From Streptomyces sp. 1-11 (GTDB lineage Bacteria; Actinomycetota; Actinomycetes; Streptomycetales; Streptomycetaceae): a DNA stretch of 64,000 nt. The first letter of the stretch is position 1. Every line of letters starts with the position of its first letter. Location of the stretch: the NCBI RefSeq assembly GCF_007176755.1, contig NZ_BJTV01000014.1, positions 124,001-188,000 on the forward strand. Reading direction: 5' to 3'. The notes below the pieces were generated by a model. The model ran no database searches, was not told the origin of the DNA, and worked only from the letters and a program-made list of their open reading frames with translations. The position numbers and the translations under genes were made by a program. Of the stretch, positions 34,844 to 44,000 are shown piece after piece.

Positions 34844-35713
34844 TCAGCGGAGCGCGCTCGCCAGCCACTCGGCGTCGATCTCGCCCTCGGCGACGATCAC
34901 GGCGGGTCCGGTCATCTCGATCTCGCCGTCGGGGCGCTCGGTGATGACCAGCCGGCCACCGGGCACGTCGACGGTGTACGTCGCCGGGGTGCCGGTGCCG
35001 GCCGGGTCGGCGCCGTCGCGGCGGGCGGCGGCCACGGCGACGGCGCACGCGCCCGTGCCGCAGGAGCGGGTCTCGCCGGAACCGCGCTCGTGCACCCGCA
35101 TCGCGACGTGCCGGGGGCCGCGGTCCACGACGAACTCGACGTTGACGCCCTCCGGGTAGGCCGCGGCGGGGGCGACCGGCGGCGGCGAGAGCAGGTCACC
35201 GGCGTGCGCGAGGTCGTCGACGAAGGCGACGGCGTGCGGGTTGCCCATGTTGACGTTGCGCGCCGGCCAGCTCCGCCCGCCCACGCTCACCGTGACCTCG
35301 CCCTCGGGCAGACGGGCGCCGCCCATGCCGACGGTGACGTCCCCGTCCTTGGCGATGTGGACGCGCTTCACGCCCGCGCGCGTGGCGATGGCGATGTCGC
35401 CTTCGGCCGCATGACCGGCGTGCTGGAGATAGCGGGCGAACACACGGGTGCCGTTGCCGCACATCTCCGCGATCGAGCCGTCGCCGTTGCGGTAGTCCAT
35501 GAACCACTCCGCCTCGGCCGCCATCCGCTTCGCCTCGGGGTGCGCGGCGGACCGCACGACGTGCAGCACCCCGTCGCCGCCGATGCCGGCCCGGCGGTCG
35601 CACAGGGCGGCGACCGCGGCCGGGGTCAGGTCGAGGGTGTTCTCCGGGTCCGGGACGATCACGAAGTCGTTCTCGGTGCCGTGACCCTTGAGGAAGGCGA
35701 TCCGCGTGCTCAT
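34844..35713 (-). CDS. dapF: diaminopimelate epimerase
   Basis: The 289-residue enzyme converts LL- to meso-diaminopimelate for lysine and cell-wall synthesis. Streptomyces peptidoglycan uses the LL form directly, so here it mainly serves lysine. Both catalytic cysteines are visible: EMCGNGTR near residue 86 and RSCGTGAC near 225. The start FLKGHGTENDFV is typical. It lies downstream of the membrane-protein gene and miaA on the same strand. Confidence 0.96.
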   Translation of the reverse strand: MSTRIAFLKGHGTENDFVIVPDPENTLDLTPAAVAALCDRRAGIGGDGVLHVVRSAAHPEAKRMAAEAEWFMDYRNGDGSIAEMCGNGTRVFARYLQHAGHAAEGDIAIATRAGVKRVHIAKDGDVTVGMGGARLPEGEVTVSVGGRSWPARNVNMGNPHAVAFVDDLAHAGDLLSPPPVAPAAAYPEGVNVEFVVDRGPRHVAMRVHERGSGETRSCGTGACAVAVAAARRDGADPAGTGTPATYTVDVPGGRLVITERPDGEIEMTGPAVIVAEGEIDAEWLASALR

Positions 35714-35764
35714 TCCTCGATCGTACGGGGTCGGTACGACACCGCAGGCGGGCGCCGGGCGCGG

Positions 35765-36286
35765 CTAGCGCAGCCGGGCCACGCGCCACACCGCGAGGAC
35801 GGCCACGACGGCCACCAGCAGCACGTAGGCGAGGACGACCCGCCAGTCGGGGCGGCGGCCCGAGCCGCGCGCCGGCAGCCCCGGCCAGGTGTAGCCGACC
35901 CGGCGGGCGGCCATCATGCCCCAGCCCGCGGCGCAGGAGCAGATCAGCAGGCCCAGCATGGCGATGACCGCGCCGCTGTCGCCGAAGTCGAAGGCGAGCG
36001 GGAAGGCGAACATCAGGGAGCCGCCGGCGGCCAGGGCCACGATGGGCGCGAGCTGCCAGATGCGCAGCCGCCGCTGCGGACGCAGCTCGACCTCGACCTC
36101 CGGACCGCCCGCGTACATCTCCTCGGGCGCCGGGCCGTCGGCGGTGACACCGCCCTCGGTGTCGTCGGGGCCGTCGTCGGCGAGACGTCCCACGTCCTCG
36201 GCCAGAGGGTCCTCGGTCTGTTCCGGTTCACCGGGACCGGTCGTGATCTCGGCACTTCGTGCGGTGTCGCGAGGGCCGGCCTCCAT
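35765..36286 (-). CDS. conserved small membrane protein
   Basis: A 173-residue protein with an acidic, probably cytoplasmic N-terminal ~70 residues and three hydrophobic segments: residues ~83-103, ~108-125 and ~150-168. No domain was recognised. The starts possible behind GGGAGG are GTG at 36292 and ATG at 36286; I chose the ATG. It lies between miaA and dapF with short gaps, which suggests joint transcription, but its role is unknown. Confidence 0.7.
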   Translation of the reverse strand: MEAGPRDTARSAEITTGPGEPEQTEDPLAEDVGRLADDGPDDTEGGVTADGPAPEEMYAGGPEVEVELRPQRRLRIWQLAPIVALAAGGSLMFAFPLAFDFGDSGAVIAMLGLLICSCAAGWGMMAARRVGYTWPGLPARGSGRRPDWRVVLAYVLLVAVVAVLAVWRVARLR

Positions 36287-36394
36287 CGCCACGCGCCCTC
36301 CCAACTAGGACTCCACTTGGTCGATCGAAGCTCGATGATGGCACGGCGTCAGAGGCCGCGTTGACCGGCGGCGCATCCCGATGCCATCACGTGA

Positions 36395-37333
36395 TCAGGC
36401 TGTAACCGGTCGTTCGACCAGAGTCAGCGCCAGTCGCGGGAGATCCTCCCGGTCCGCCATCGCGCCGCTCAGCCAGTGGACCCGCGGATCGCGCCGGAAC
36501 CAGGAGTCCTGGCGGCGCGCGAAGCGTTTGGTGGCGCGTACGGTCTCGGCCCGCGCTTCCGCTTCGGTGCACTCCCCGGCGAGCGCCGCGAGCACCTGCT
36601 GGTAGCCCAGCGCGCGCGAGGCCGTGCGGCCCTCGCGCAGTCCCCGCGCCTCCAGCGCGCGCACCTCGTCCACCAGCCCCGCCTCCCACATCCTGTCGAC
36701 GCGGCGCGCGATCCGCTCGTCGAGTTCGGGACGGGCGACGTCCACGCCGATCTGCACGGTGTCGTAGACGGAGTCGTGGCCGGGGAGGTTGGCGGTGAAG
36801 GGCTGCCCGGTGAGTTCGATCACCTCGAGCGCGCGGACGATGCGGCGGCCGTTGCTGGGCAGGATGGCGCGGGCGGCGTCGGGGTCTGCGACGGCCAGGC
36901 GGGCGTGCAGCGCGCCGGGGCCGCGCAGCGCCAGCTCCTCTTCCAGCCTGGCCCGGATCACGGGGTCGGTGCCGGGGAACTCCAGGTTGTCGACGGCTCC
37001 GCGGACGTACAGTCCCGAGCCGCCGACCAGGATCGGCCAGCGGCCCTCGGCGAGCAGCGCGTCGATCCGCGCGCGGGCCAGTCTCTGGTACTCGGCGACC
37101 GACGCGGCGGCTGTCACGTCCCAGATGTCCAGCAGGTGGTGCGGGACGCCGGCCCGCTCCTCGGGCGTCAGCTTGGCGGTGCCGATGTCCATCCCGCGGT
37201 AGAGCTGCATGGAGTCGGCGTTGACGACCTCGCCGCCGAGTCGCTGGGCCAGGAAGACGCCGAGATCGGACTTTCCGGCCGCGGTGGGGCCGACGACGGC
37301 GATGACGCGGGGGGCGGGGGGTGCGCTGCTCAC
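36395..37333 (-). CDS. miaA: tRNA dimethylallyltransferase
   Basis: The 312-residue enzyme adds a dimethylallyl group to A37 of tRNAs reading UNN codons. The P-loop GPTAAGKSDL, DSMQLYRGMDIGTAKL and GGSGLYVRG are diagnostic, and RATKRFARRQDSWFRRD is the tRNA-contacting tail. The open frame continues ~260 codons upstream, but that sequence is non-coding, so the GTG at 37333 (VSSAPPAP) is taken as start. Its product is the substrate of miaB, encoded 2.8 kb upstream on the same strand. Confidence 0.95.
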   Translation of the reverse strand: MSSAPPAPRVIAVVGPTAAGKSDLGVFLAQRLGGEVVNADSMQLYRGMDIGTAKLTPEERAGVPHHLLDIWDVTAAASVAEYQRLARARIDALLAEGRWPILVGGSGLYVRGAVDNLEFPGTDPVIRARLEEELALRGPGALHARLAVADPDAARAILPSNGRRIVRALEVIELTGQPFTANLPGHDSVYDTVQIGVDVARPELDERIARRVDRMWEAGLVDEVRALEARGLREGRTASRALGYQQVLAALAGECTEAEARAETVRATKRFARRQDSWFRRDPRVHWLSGAMADREDLPRLALTLVERPVTA

Positions 37334-37512
37334 CGCACCAGTCTCGCAAACGCGTCGGCCGCGCCTCGAACGAGTTACGTGACGGCGCGCATTCCGGTTC
37401 GTTGCACCGAGATACCGCCCGCTCGGTCTGAGGAGGCGGTGACCCGGGTGGCGCAAACGGACGCACCGCTTGACGCGGGTTTTCGCCCGCACGAGTAACG
37501 TATGGAGTTGAA

Positions 37513-37806
37513 ATGGGCGTTTTTGCACGGCTTCTCGGCAGGTCGAAGCCGAAGCCGGAGGCACCGGCCGCCGTGGCGCGGACCGGCGACGGCCCCGGAG
37601 AGGCGGCGGCGCCCGAGGTGGTCGAGGTGGTCGCGGAGGCGGCGGACGCGGCGGACTCGTCCGGGGACGGGCACGAGGACGCGGCGGCCGGGGCGCAGGC
37701 CGCCGGGGCCCGCGGTGCGGAGGGCGGCGAGGGCGCCGACATCCCCAAGCAGCAGTCCGCGGACGAGGCCGCCGACAGCGAGGCCGGCGAGGGCGCCCGC
37801 AGGTGA
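37513..37806 (+). CDS. small acidic Ala/Glu-rich protein
   Basis: The 97-residue protein starts MGVFARLLGRSK and is then almost wholly Ala, Glu, Gly and Asp, so probably disordered. The ATG is preceded by GGAG. Similar Streptomyces proteins are sometimes labelled gliding motility proteins, which I do not consider informative. It lies 25 bp upstream of the antitoxin-like gene and divergent from miaA, so the two small genes probably form an operon. Confidence 0.7.
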   Translation: MGVFARLLGRSKPKPEAPAAVARTGDGPGEAAAPEVVEVVAEAADAADSSGDGHEDAAAGAQAAGARGAEGGEGADIPKQQSADEAADSEAGEGARR

Positions 37807-37831
37807 CCGTCCCCGTCAGGGAAGGTGGAGC

Positions 37832-38104
37832 ATGGGTCTCTTCGAGCACATGAAGGCCAGGCTGGGTCCGGCCAGGGACAAGGTGTCGGATCTGGCGCGT
37901 CAGCACGGGGACAAGGTGCAGCACGGCATCGACAAGGCCGCGCGCGCCGTCGACGAGCGGACCAAGGGCAAGTACACGGACCGGATCCACGCCGGGACGG
38001 GCAAGGCGAAGGAGGCGATGGACCGCCTCGCGCAGAAGGAGGAGCCGCACGTCAGCGGCGCGAATCCGCCGGCCCGTCCGGAAGGCCCGCCGCCCACCTC
38101 CTGA
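37832..38104 (+). CDS. MT0933/Rv0909-like antitoxin family protein
   Basis: The 90-residue protein begins GLFEHMKARLGPARDKVSDL and continues with HGDKVQHGIDKAARAVDERTKGKYTDRI, the lysine-rich amphipathic pattern of the MT0933 antitoxin family. No toxin gene of the matching Rv0910 type is adjacent; its neighbour is the small acidic gene. It may instead serve an unrelated role, since such genes are common and solitary in Streptomyces. GGTGGAG precedes the ATG. Confidence 0.75.
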   Translation: MGLFEHMKARLGPARDKVSDLARQHGDKVQHGIDKAARAVDERTKGKYTDRIHAGTGKAKEAMDRLAQKEEPHVSGANPPARPEGPPPTS

Positions 38105-38117
38105 ACGGCGCACGGAT

Positions 38118-38161
38118 CGGCGGACGGCCGCGGAGCATTCACGGCTCCCGGCCGTCCGCCG
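38118..38161 (+). terminator. terminator after the small-gene pair
   Basis: A 13-bp outer stem CGGCGGACGGCCG / CGGCCGTCCGCCG plus an inner GGAGC/GCTCC stem is followed by TTTC. It lies between convergent genes. Confidence 0.8.
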
Positions 38162-38201
38162 TTTCGCCCGCCCGCGTCCCGGCGGCGGTCCGCCCCGCGC
38201 C

Positions 38202-38915
38202 CTAGGACCAGGCGGCGACCAGGTACCCCACGCCGTAGGGCGCGTCGTCGTACAGCAGCGTGCCCCCGAGGCCGGCGCCTTCCGCCGCCCCCGCGAGGAC
38301 CTGCCAGGGCGCGCGTCCGGAGGCCTTCAGCTCGTATGCGAGCCCGGGGTCCAGCGCGTTGAGCGCCGCCACGTCCGCCGAGCCCAGGGCGCGCGCCGCG
38401 GCGGCGTCGAAGGGGGCGGCCCGCTCGTCCAGGTAGCCCGGCGCCTTGAGCGAGCGGCAGGCGCTGGCGTCTCCCATGACGAGCAGCGCGACCCGCCCGG
38501 CCCGGGCGGCCAGCTCCCTGCCGGTCTCCAGGCACCGCTCGGGCTCCAGCGGTTCCCCGACCCCGAGCGCCTCGATCGGGGCGTCCGCCCAGCCGGTGCG
38601 CTCCAGCAGCCAGGCCGCCACGGCCAGCGACGGCGGCAGTTCACGCTCGTCGTCCTCGCCGGTGGCGGGACCGAGCCGTACGGCGACGTCGACGCCGAAG
38701 CCGCTGAAGGAGCCCCGGGCGCCCTGCGGGTGCCGTCCGCGTCCGCTGCGCCCGGCGGGCCCGACGACCACGAGCGTGTCGGGGCGGGCGGCGGCGAGCA
38801 CGCCCAGCGCGTCGTCGCACGCCGAGCGCACGGGGTCCAGCTCCGGGGCGGCACCCGCGGCCACCTCGGGCACGAGCAGCGGCGGACAGGGACAGACAGC
38901 GGCGGCGACAAGCAT
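38202..38915 (-). CDS. class III extradiol dioxygenase subunit B-like protein
   Basis: The 237-residue protein opens LVAAAVCPCPPLLVPEVA, the family hallmark of the LigB-like fold conserved in actinobacteria between mia genes. Catalytic histidines for iron binding are not clearly kept; a cysteine-proline motif takes the place of one, so dioxygenase activity is doubtful. The start at MLVAAAV is preferred to an ATG 30 bp upstream. It is 148 bp downstream of miaB. Confidence 0.75.
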   Translation of the reverse strand: MLVAAAVCPCPPLLVPEVAAGAAPELDPVRSACDDALGVLAAARPDTLVVVGPAGRSGRGRHPQGARGSFSGFGVDVAVRLGPATGEDDERELPPSLAVAAWLLERTGWADAPIEALGVGEPLEPERCLETGRELAARAGRVALLVMGDASACRSLKAPGYLDERAAPFDAAAARALGSADVAALNALDPGLAYELKASGRAPWQVLAGAAEGAGLGGTLLYDDAPYGVGYLVAAWS

Positions 38916-38958
38916 GACCGGCAGGGTAACGCGACCGGTGTTCATCCGGCCCCGGGCC

Positions 38959-39070
38959 GGGCGACCATGCGTTCAGCCGACCCCGGCGGGCGGCCATGTC
39001 GTCCAGCCGGCCCGGCGGGCGGCCATGTCGTTCAGCCGACCCCGGCCGGGCCTCCGTGTCGCTCAGTCGC
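38959..39070. repeat. four 29-31 bp tandem repeats at the 3' end of miaB
   Basis: Copies begin at about 38959, 38988, 39017 and 39048. The middle two share GGGCGGCCATGTCGT and CAGCCG blocks. The last, most diverged copy covers the miaB stop codon, so the array looks like repeated duplication of the gene end. Confidence 0.65.
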
Positions 39071-40589
39071 AGCCGCAGCCGCTCGCCGCGGCCGGCAGCG
39101 GTGCCGGGACGCCGATCTTCGGCAGGCCGAGCAGCACGCCCGCCGGCTTGGCGGCCTCGGCGGCGTTGCGCTTCTCCCAGGCGTCGCCCGCGCGCGTGCG
39201 GCGCACGTCCAGGACGGGGCCCTCGGCGAGGAGGTGGTGCGGGGCGGCGTAGGTCACCTCGACGGTGACCACGTCGCCGGGGCGCACCTCCTGCTCCGGC
39301 TTGGTGAAGTGCACCAGGCGGTTGTCGGGGGCGCGGCCGGAGAGCCGGTGCGTGGCGCCGTCCTTGCGGCCCTCGCCCTCGGCCACCATCAGCTCGAGGG
39401 TGCGGCCGACCTGCTTCTTGTTCTCCTCCCAGGAGATCTCCTCCTGGAGGGCGACCAGCCGCTCGTAGCGGGCCTGGACGACCTCCTTGGGGATCTGGTC
39501 CTCCATGGTCGCGGCGGGGGTGCCGGGCCGCTTGGAGTACTGGAAGGTGAAGGCCTGCGTGAACCGCGCCTCGCGGACGACGTGCAGCGTCTGCTCGAAG
39601 TCCTCCTCGGTCTCGCCGGGGAAGCCGACGATGATGTCGGTGGTGATCGCGGCGTGCGGGATGGCGGCGCGGACCTTCTCGATGATCCCGAGGTAGCGCT
39701 CCTGCCGGTAGGAGCGGCGCATCGCCTTCAGCACGGTGTCCGAACCGGACTGCAGCGGCATGTGGAGCTGCGGCATGACGTTCGGCGTCTCGGCCATGGC
39801 GGCGATGACGTCGTCGGTGAAGTCGCGCGGGTGCGGGGAGGTGAACCGCACCCGCTCCAGGCCCTCGACGTTCCCGCAGGCGCGCAGCAGCTTGCTGAAG
39901 GCCTCGCGGTCGCCGATGTCGGAGCCGTAGGCGTTCACGTTCTGCCCGAGCAGGGTGATCTCGCTGACGCCCTCGGCGACCAGCGCCTCGACCTCGGCGA
40001 GGATGTCGCCGGTGCGGCGGTCCTTCTCCTTGCCGCGCAGCGCCGGGACGATGCAGAAGGTGCAGGTGTTGTTGCAGCCGACGGAGATCGACACCCAGGC
40101 CGCGTAGGCGCTCTCGCGCCGGGTCGGCAGCGTGGAGGGGAAGGCCTCCAGCGACTCGGCGATCTCGACCTGCGCCTCCTCCTGGACGCGGGCGCGCTCC
40201 AGCAGGACGGGCAGCTTGCCGATGTTGTGCGTGCCGAAGACGACGTCCACCCAGGGCGCCTTCTTCACGATGGTGTCGCGGTCCTTCTGCGCCAGGCAGC
40301 CGCCGACCGCGATCTGCATGCCGGGCCGGGACGCCTTGCGCGGCGCGAGCCGGCCGAGGTTGCCGTACAGCCGGTTGTCGGCGTTCTCGCGCACCGCGCA
40401 CGTGTTGAACACGACGACGTCGGCGTCCCCGTCGGATCCCTCGGGCGCCCGGACGTACCCGGCGTCCTCCAGCAGTCCGGCCAGTCGCTCCGAGTCATGG
40501 ACGTTCATCTGGCATCCGTACGTGCGGATCTCGTAGCTCTTGGGTGCGGGCACGTCCACTGCGGGGCTCCGGTCGCTGCTGCTGGTCAT
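39063..40589 (-). CDS. miaB: tRNA (N6-isopentenyladenosine-37) methylthiotransferase
   Basis: The 508-residue radical-SAM enzyme adds a methylthio group to i6A37. The N-terminal UPF0004 domain shows TYGCQMNVHDSE and FNTCAVRENADN. The radical SAM cluster cysteines are in VGCNNTCTFCIVPALRGKE. A TRAM domain with RLVHFTKPEQEVRPGDVVTVEV follows. The extra C-terminal ~40 residues end in GCGCD. ATG at 40589 (MTSSSDRS) is chosen over one seven codons upstream by similarity to family starts. It marks the edge of the conserved core before the RHS locus. Confidence 0.95.
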   Translation of the reverse strand: MTSSSDRSPAVDVPAPKSYEIRTYGCQMNVHDSERLAGLLEDAGYVRAPEGSDGDADVVVFNTCAVRENADNRLYGNLGRLAPRKASRPGMQIAVGGCLAQKDRDTIVKKAPWVDVVFGTHNIGKLPVLLERARVQEEAQVEIAESLEAFPSTLPTRRESAYAAWVSISVGCNNTCTFCIVPALRGKEKDRRTGDILAEVEALVAEGVSEITLLGQNVNAYGSDIGDREAFSKLLRACGNVEGLERVRFTSPHPRDFTDDVIAAMAETPNVMPQLHMPLQSGSDTVLKAMRRSYRQERYLGIIEKVRAAIPHAAITTDIIVGFPGETEEDFEQTLHVVREARFTQAFTFQYSKRPGTPAATMEDQIPKEVVQARYERLVALQEEISWEENKKQVGRTLELMVAEGEGRKDGATHRLSGRAPDNRLVHFTKPEQEVRPGDVVTVEVTYAAPHHLLAEGPVLDVRRTRAGDAWEKRNAAEAAKPAGVLLGLPKIGVPAPLPAAASGCGCD

Positions 40590-40650
40590 GGGACAAGGGT
40601 AGGCGCTCACGGGAAGAGCGCCGTCCCGGTCTCCGGCAGGGAAACGAAGG

Positions 40651-40689
40651 GCGGCGGCCCCGGCCGGACAGGACCGGCGGGGCCGCCGC
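40651..40689 (-). terminator. hairpin after the RHS/immunity-like operon
   Basis: A 12-bp outer stem GCGGCGGCCCCG / CGGGGCCGCCGC with an inner CCGG/CCGG stem lies just downstream of the stop at 40701, so it probably ends that transcript before miaB. Confidence 0.7.
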
Positions 40690-40700
40690 GGGCAGGCGGG

Positions 40701-41045
40701 TCAGCCTTGCCGCGTCCCGGGTGGGATCAGGTGCGGCGCACGCGCTCCGAGGATGCCGAGCACCTCGTCCAGGGCCGGGCCCCGGAGCTCCGGGAAGAAG
40801 GCCTCGTCGATCCTGCCCTCCCTGGCCCAGATCTCCGCGAGCGACTCGGCACACAGCTGGGCGAGCACGCTCCGGAAGTCCTCGCGCCGCAGGATCTCGA
40901 AGACGGCCTGCTCCAGCCAGGGACCGGAGTGCTCGTACAGGTCCATGGCCGCGTCCAGTTGATCCCCCTCCGGTACCGCGGGGTCGTTGAGGGCGGCGAT
41001 CAGCTGCACCGCCACGGGGTCGTCGGGGGGTGGCGTCATCGGCAT
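40701..41045 (-). CDS. putative immunity protein for the RHS toxin (helical, HEAT-like)
   Basis: A 114-residue soluble acidic protein predicted to be all helix: repeated amphipathic segments such as PWLEQAVFEILRRE and AQLCAESLAEIWAREG suggest a HEAT/ARM-like solenoid. It has no signal peptide, so it stays in the cytoplasm. Its gene starts 17 bp after the RHS stop with GAGAGGAG just upstream, a position that in polymorphic toxin loci belongs to the cognate immunity gene. I recognise no named family; the immunity role is inferred from position and size only. Confidence 0.7.
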   Translation of the reverse strand: MPMTPPPDDPVAVQLIAALNDPAVPEGDQLDAAMDLYEHSGPWLEQAVFEILRREDFRSVLAQLCAESLAEIWAREGRIDEAFFPELRGPALDEVLGILGARAPHLIPPGTRQG

Positions 41046-41062
41046 CGCCGTTGTCGCTCCTC

Positions 41063-44000
41063 TCAGAAGAGATCCTTGATTCCGTCGGCGATGCTCTCAC
41101 CGACGCCGCTGCCGATCACGCCGCCGACCAGTCCGCCGACCACACCGCCGACCACGCTGCCGGCCGGGCCGAACGCGAAACCTATGGCCGCCCCGGTCTC
41201 GGCTCCGTAGGCCGCGCCGGCCAGGCCTCCCGCGAGGCCTGCCGCATCGCGCGTGGCCGTGCTGACCTTCTGGTCGCTCGGCGCGGTCGCGACGTCGTAG
41301 ACGTCGTAGGCCACCGCCGCTCCGACCATGAGCTTGCCGCCGACCCGGACCCCGGACTTCAGCAGGTCGAGGCTGCCTGGTTTCACCCAGGGCTCGTCGA
41401 GCGGGATGTGCGAGAGGTTGGCGTTGGGATCGCTGGACCCGAGAAGCGCGTCGCCCTTAGCTCCCTCCTGGCCGGTGAACGGGTTGGTGTACTTGCCCTT
41501 CAGGTCGAGCCGGGCGGAGACGCGCGGCTGGGTGCTGCCGGCGTGCAGTCCCGCTGTGGTGCTCCCCTGGAACTTGAGCTGGAGCATCCAGACGAAGTCG
41601 CCATCGGCCTTGTAGTAACCCCACTTCTCCACCGGGGTGTTCGGGTTCAGGACCCAGCCCTGGGTGGCGGCCCAGTTGCGCAGCCACCCGGCGTTCCGCT
41701 CCGCCGTGGTGAGCATCTTGACCAGGTTCGTGCCGGCGTGGACGCCGCCCACCGTGCCGTTGACGAGCACGGAGGTGGCGGTGCTGTTGTCGCTGCCGTG
41801 CGTCTCGCTGTAGTGCGAGCTCCCCTTGTAGTCCGGCGAGGCCGGGTCGTTCTCCGAGTGGTAGGTGCCGTACGTGCCGTTCGTCCCGGAGCAGTAGTGC
41901 GGGTAGCAGCTCTCCAGGCCGGTCGGGTCCTCGGAGGTCACGGGGTTGTCGCCGGCGTAGGTGTAGCCGCCGAGCTCCTGCGGGCTGTCGGCCTCGAAGA
42001 CCGGGTCGGCGCTGATGAACCGGCCGAGGGAGGCGTCGTACTTGCGGGCGCCGACGTCGGTGTACCCGGTGCTCGTGTCCTGTGGCTTGCCCAGGTAGGA
42101 GCGGGTCGGGTCGGGCCAGGACGTGCTGTTGGCACTGCCCCGTGTCTGGCCGTAGGGGGTGTACTGCCGGCGGGCGACGGCCTGCGTGGTGGCGTCCATG
42201 GCGAGGGTCGCGGTGCCGTGGGCGTCGGCGAAGAGGTACTTCAGTCCGCCGCCCGACAGGCTGGAGCGGACCGCGACGGGCTGTCCGGTGCCGCCGCCGT
42301 GGGTGTAGGACCGCACGGCGCCGAGCAGGACGTTCGGGGTGACGCCGGTGTTGACGACGATCTCGGTGTCGCCGGCGAACAGGGTCGTCTGCCCGGGGTC
42401 GCGGCGGATGAGCTGGTTGCCGTCGGCGTCGTAGAGGTACGTGGTCGCCTTCGGGCTGGAGCCGCCTGTGTCGACCTCGGCCAGGTGTCCTTCGTCGTCC
42501 CAGGTCAGGCTCTGGGACGGGCTCCCGGCCGGTGTGCGGGTGAGCAGGTTGCCCGCGGTGTCGTAGACGAAGTGGGTCGGGTCGGTGCCGCCGGTGGTGT
42601 CGGTCAGGGTGTGCGGCTGGACGCCGGTGGAGTTGCAGTTGGCGGTGCAGCCGTTGGTGTAGCCGGTCGTGGTGGTGGTGCCGCCCTGCCCGACGGCGTG
42701 ATCGACCGTCTGGAGCCGGTCGCCGACCGCGTCGTAGCTGTAGGACTGCCAGTAGGAGCCGGCGGTGGTGGACAGGGTCGAACCGGTGGGCGGGGCGGCC
42801 GCGCACTTGTCGGTCGCCGTCCAGGCCGAGGCCAGCCGGTTCAGCGTGTCGTAGGCGAAGCACTGCTGGTCGGTGACGGTGTTGCCGGTCTCCGACTGCC
42901 GGTCGGTGATGGAGGTCGGGTTGCCGGCGTCGTCGTAGGCGTACCCGGTGTCGTCGACCGTGGGCCCGGGCGCCTGGGTCCGCGAGACGACGCGGCTCGT
43001 CGGGCGGCGGGTCTGGTCGTCGTAGCCGTAGGTGGTCCAGGCCGGGTTGGTGGAGGCGCCCAGCGTGAGCTGGGACGGCTCGCCGTAGTTGGTGTACGTG
43101 GTCGCGCTGACGTAGGAGAAGGCGCTGCTGGCCGTGGTGGTCGGGCTGCCCAGGGCGTCGCGGCCGTAGGTGATGACCTCGCTGTTCAGTCCCTGGGTGC
43201 GGGGGTCGGTCTGGGTCTTCAGGAGCTGGTCGTTGGTGGTGTACGTGTACGTCGTGGTGTACGTCGAAGGCAGCGGCGCCTCGGACGACGGCAGGGTGAT
43301 CTTCGCTCCGGTGGACTTGCCGAGGCTGGTGTAGCCGGTGGTGGCCACGGTGTATCCGCCGGTCGTGCCCTGGACGTACCGGGTCGAGGAGGTGAGCTTG
43401 CCGACGCGCAGGGTGTCGTACGTCCAGGAGGCGAACTGGAAGTCCGACTTGGCCTTGTCGGAGCCGGTGAGCTTGCGGCCCAGCAGGTCGTAGGTGTAGT
43501 CGAGTTCGACGTTGCGCGCGTCGGTGGTGGAGACGAGGTCGCCGGCGTCGTCGAAGCCGTACTTGCTCGGGCCCGCGTCGGGGTCGGACTGGGAGGTCTT
43601 GCGGCCCAGCAGGTCGTAGCCGAACTTCCAGACCGCCTTGTCCGGCCCGGTGACCCGGTTCTGCTGACCGGCGGCGTCGTAGCCGTAGGTGGTGGCCGAG
43701 GGGGTGCCGCCGGTGGTGGTGAAGCCGGAGGCGGCGGACCCGGAGACGGCCGGGACGGCGGTGTACTGGTCCAGCTCGGTCTTCTGGCCGCGGGCGTTGG
43801 TGACCGTGGTCGTGGCCACGCCGCCCTTGGGCGGCAGGACGGTGGTGCGGTCCCCGGTGTAGGCGGTGGTGGTGGTCCAGGTCTTCGCGCCGTCGTGCTC
43901 CTCGGTGACCAGGTCGGCGCGGCCCTGCCCGTCGTGGTCGGTGACCGTGGTGTCCGGGATGGAGACCTGGGAGACCGAGATCAGGCTGCTGCCGGGGTTG

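Noticed and set aside
37334..38113. N-terminal extension of miaA by ~260 codons
   Set aside because: The extension is opposite two small plus-strand genes and lacks similarity to MiaA, whose P-loop lies close to the GTG at 37333.
38959..39070. CRISPR-like repeats
   Set aside because: The 29-31 bp units are head to tail and diverged, without unique spacers.
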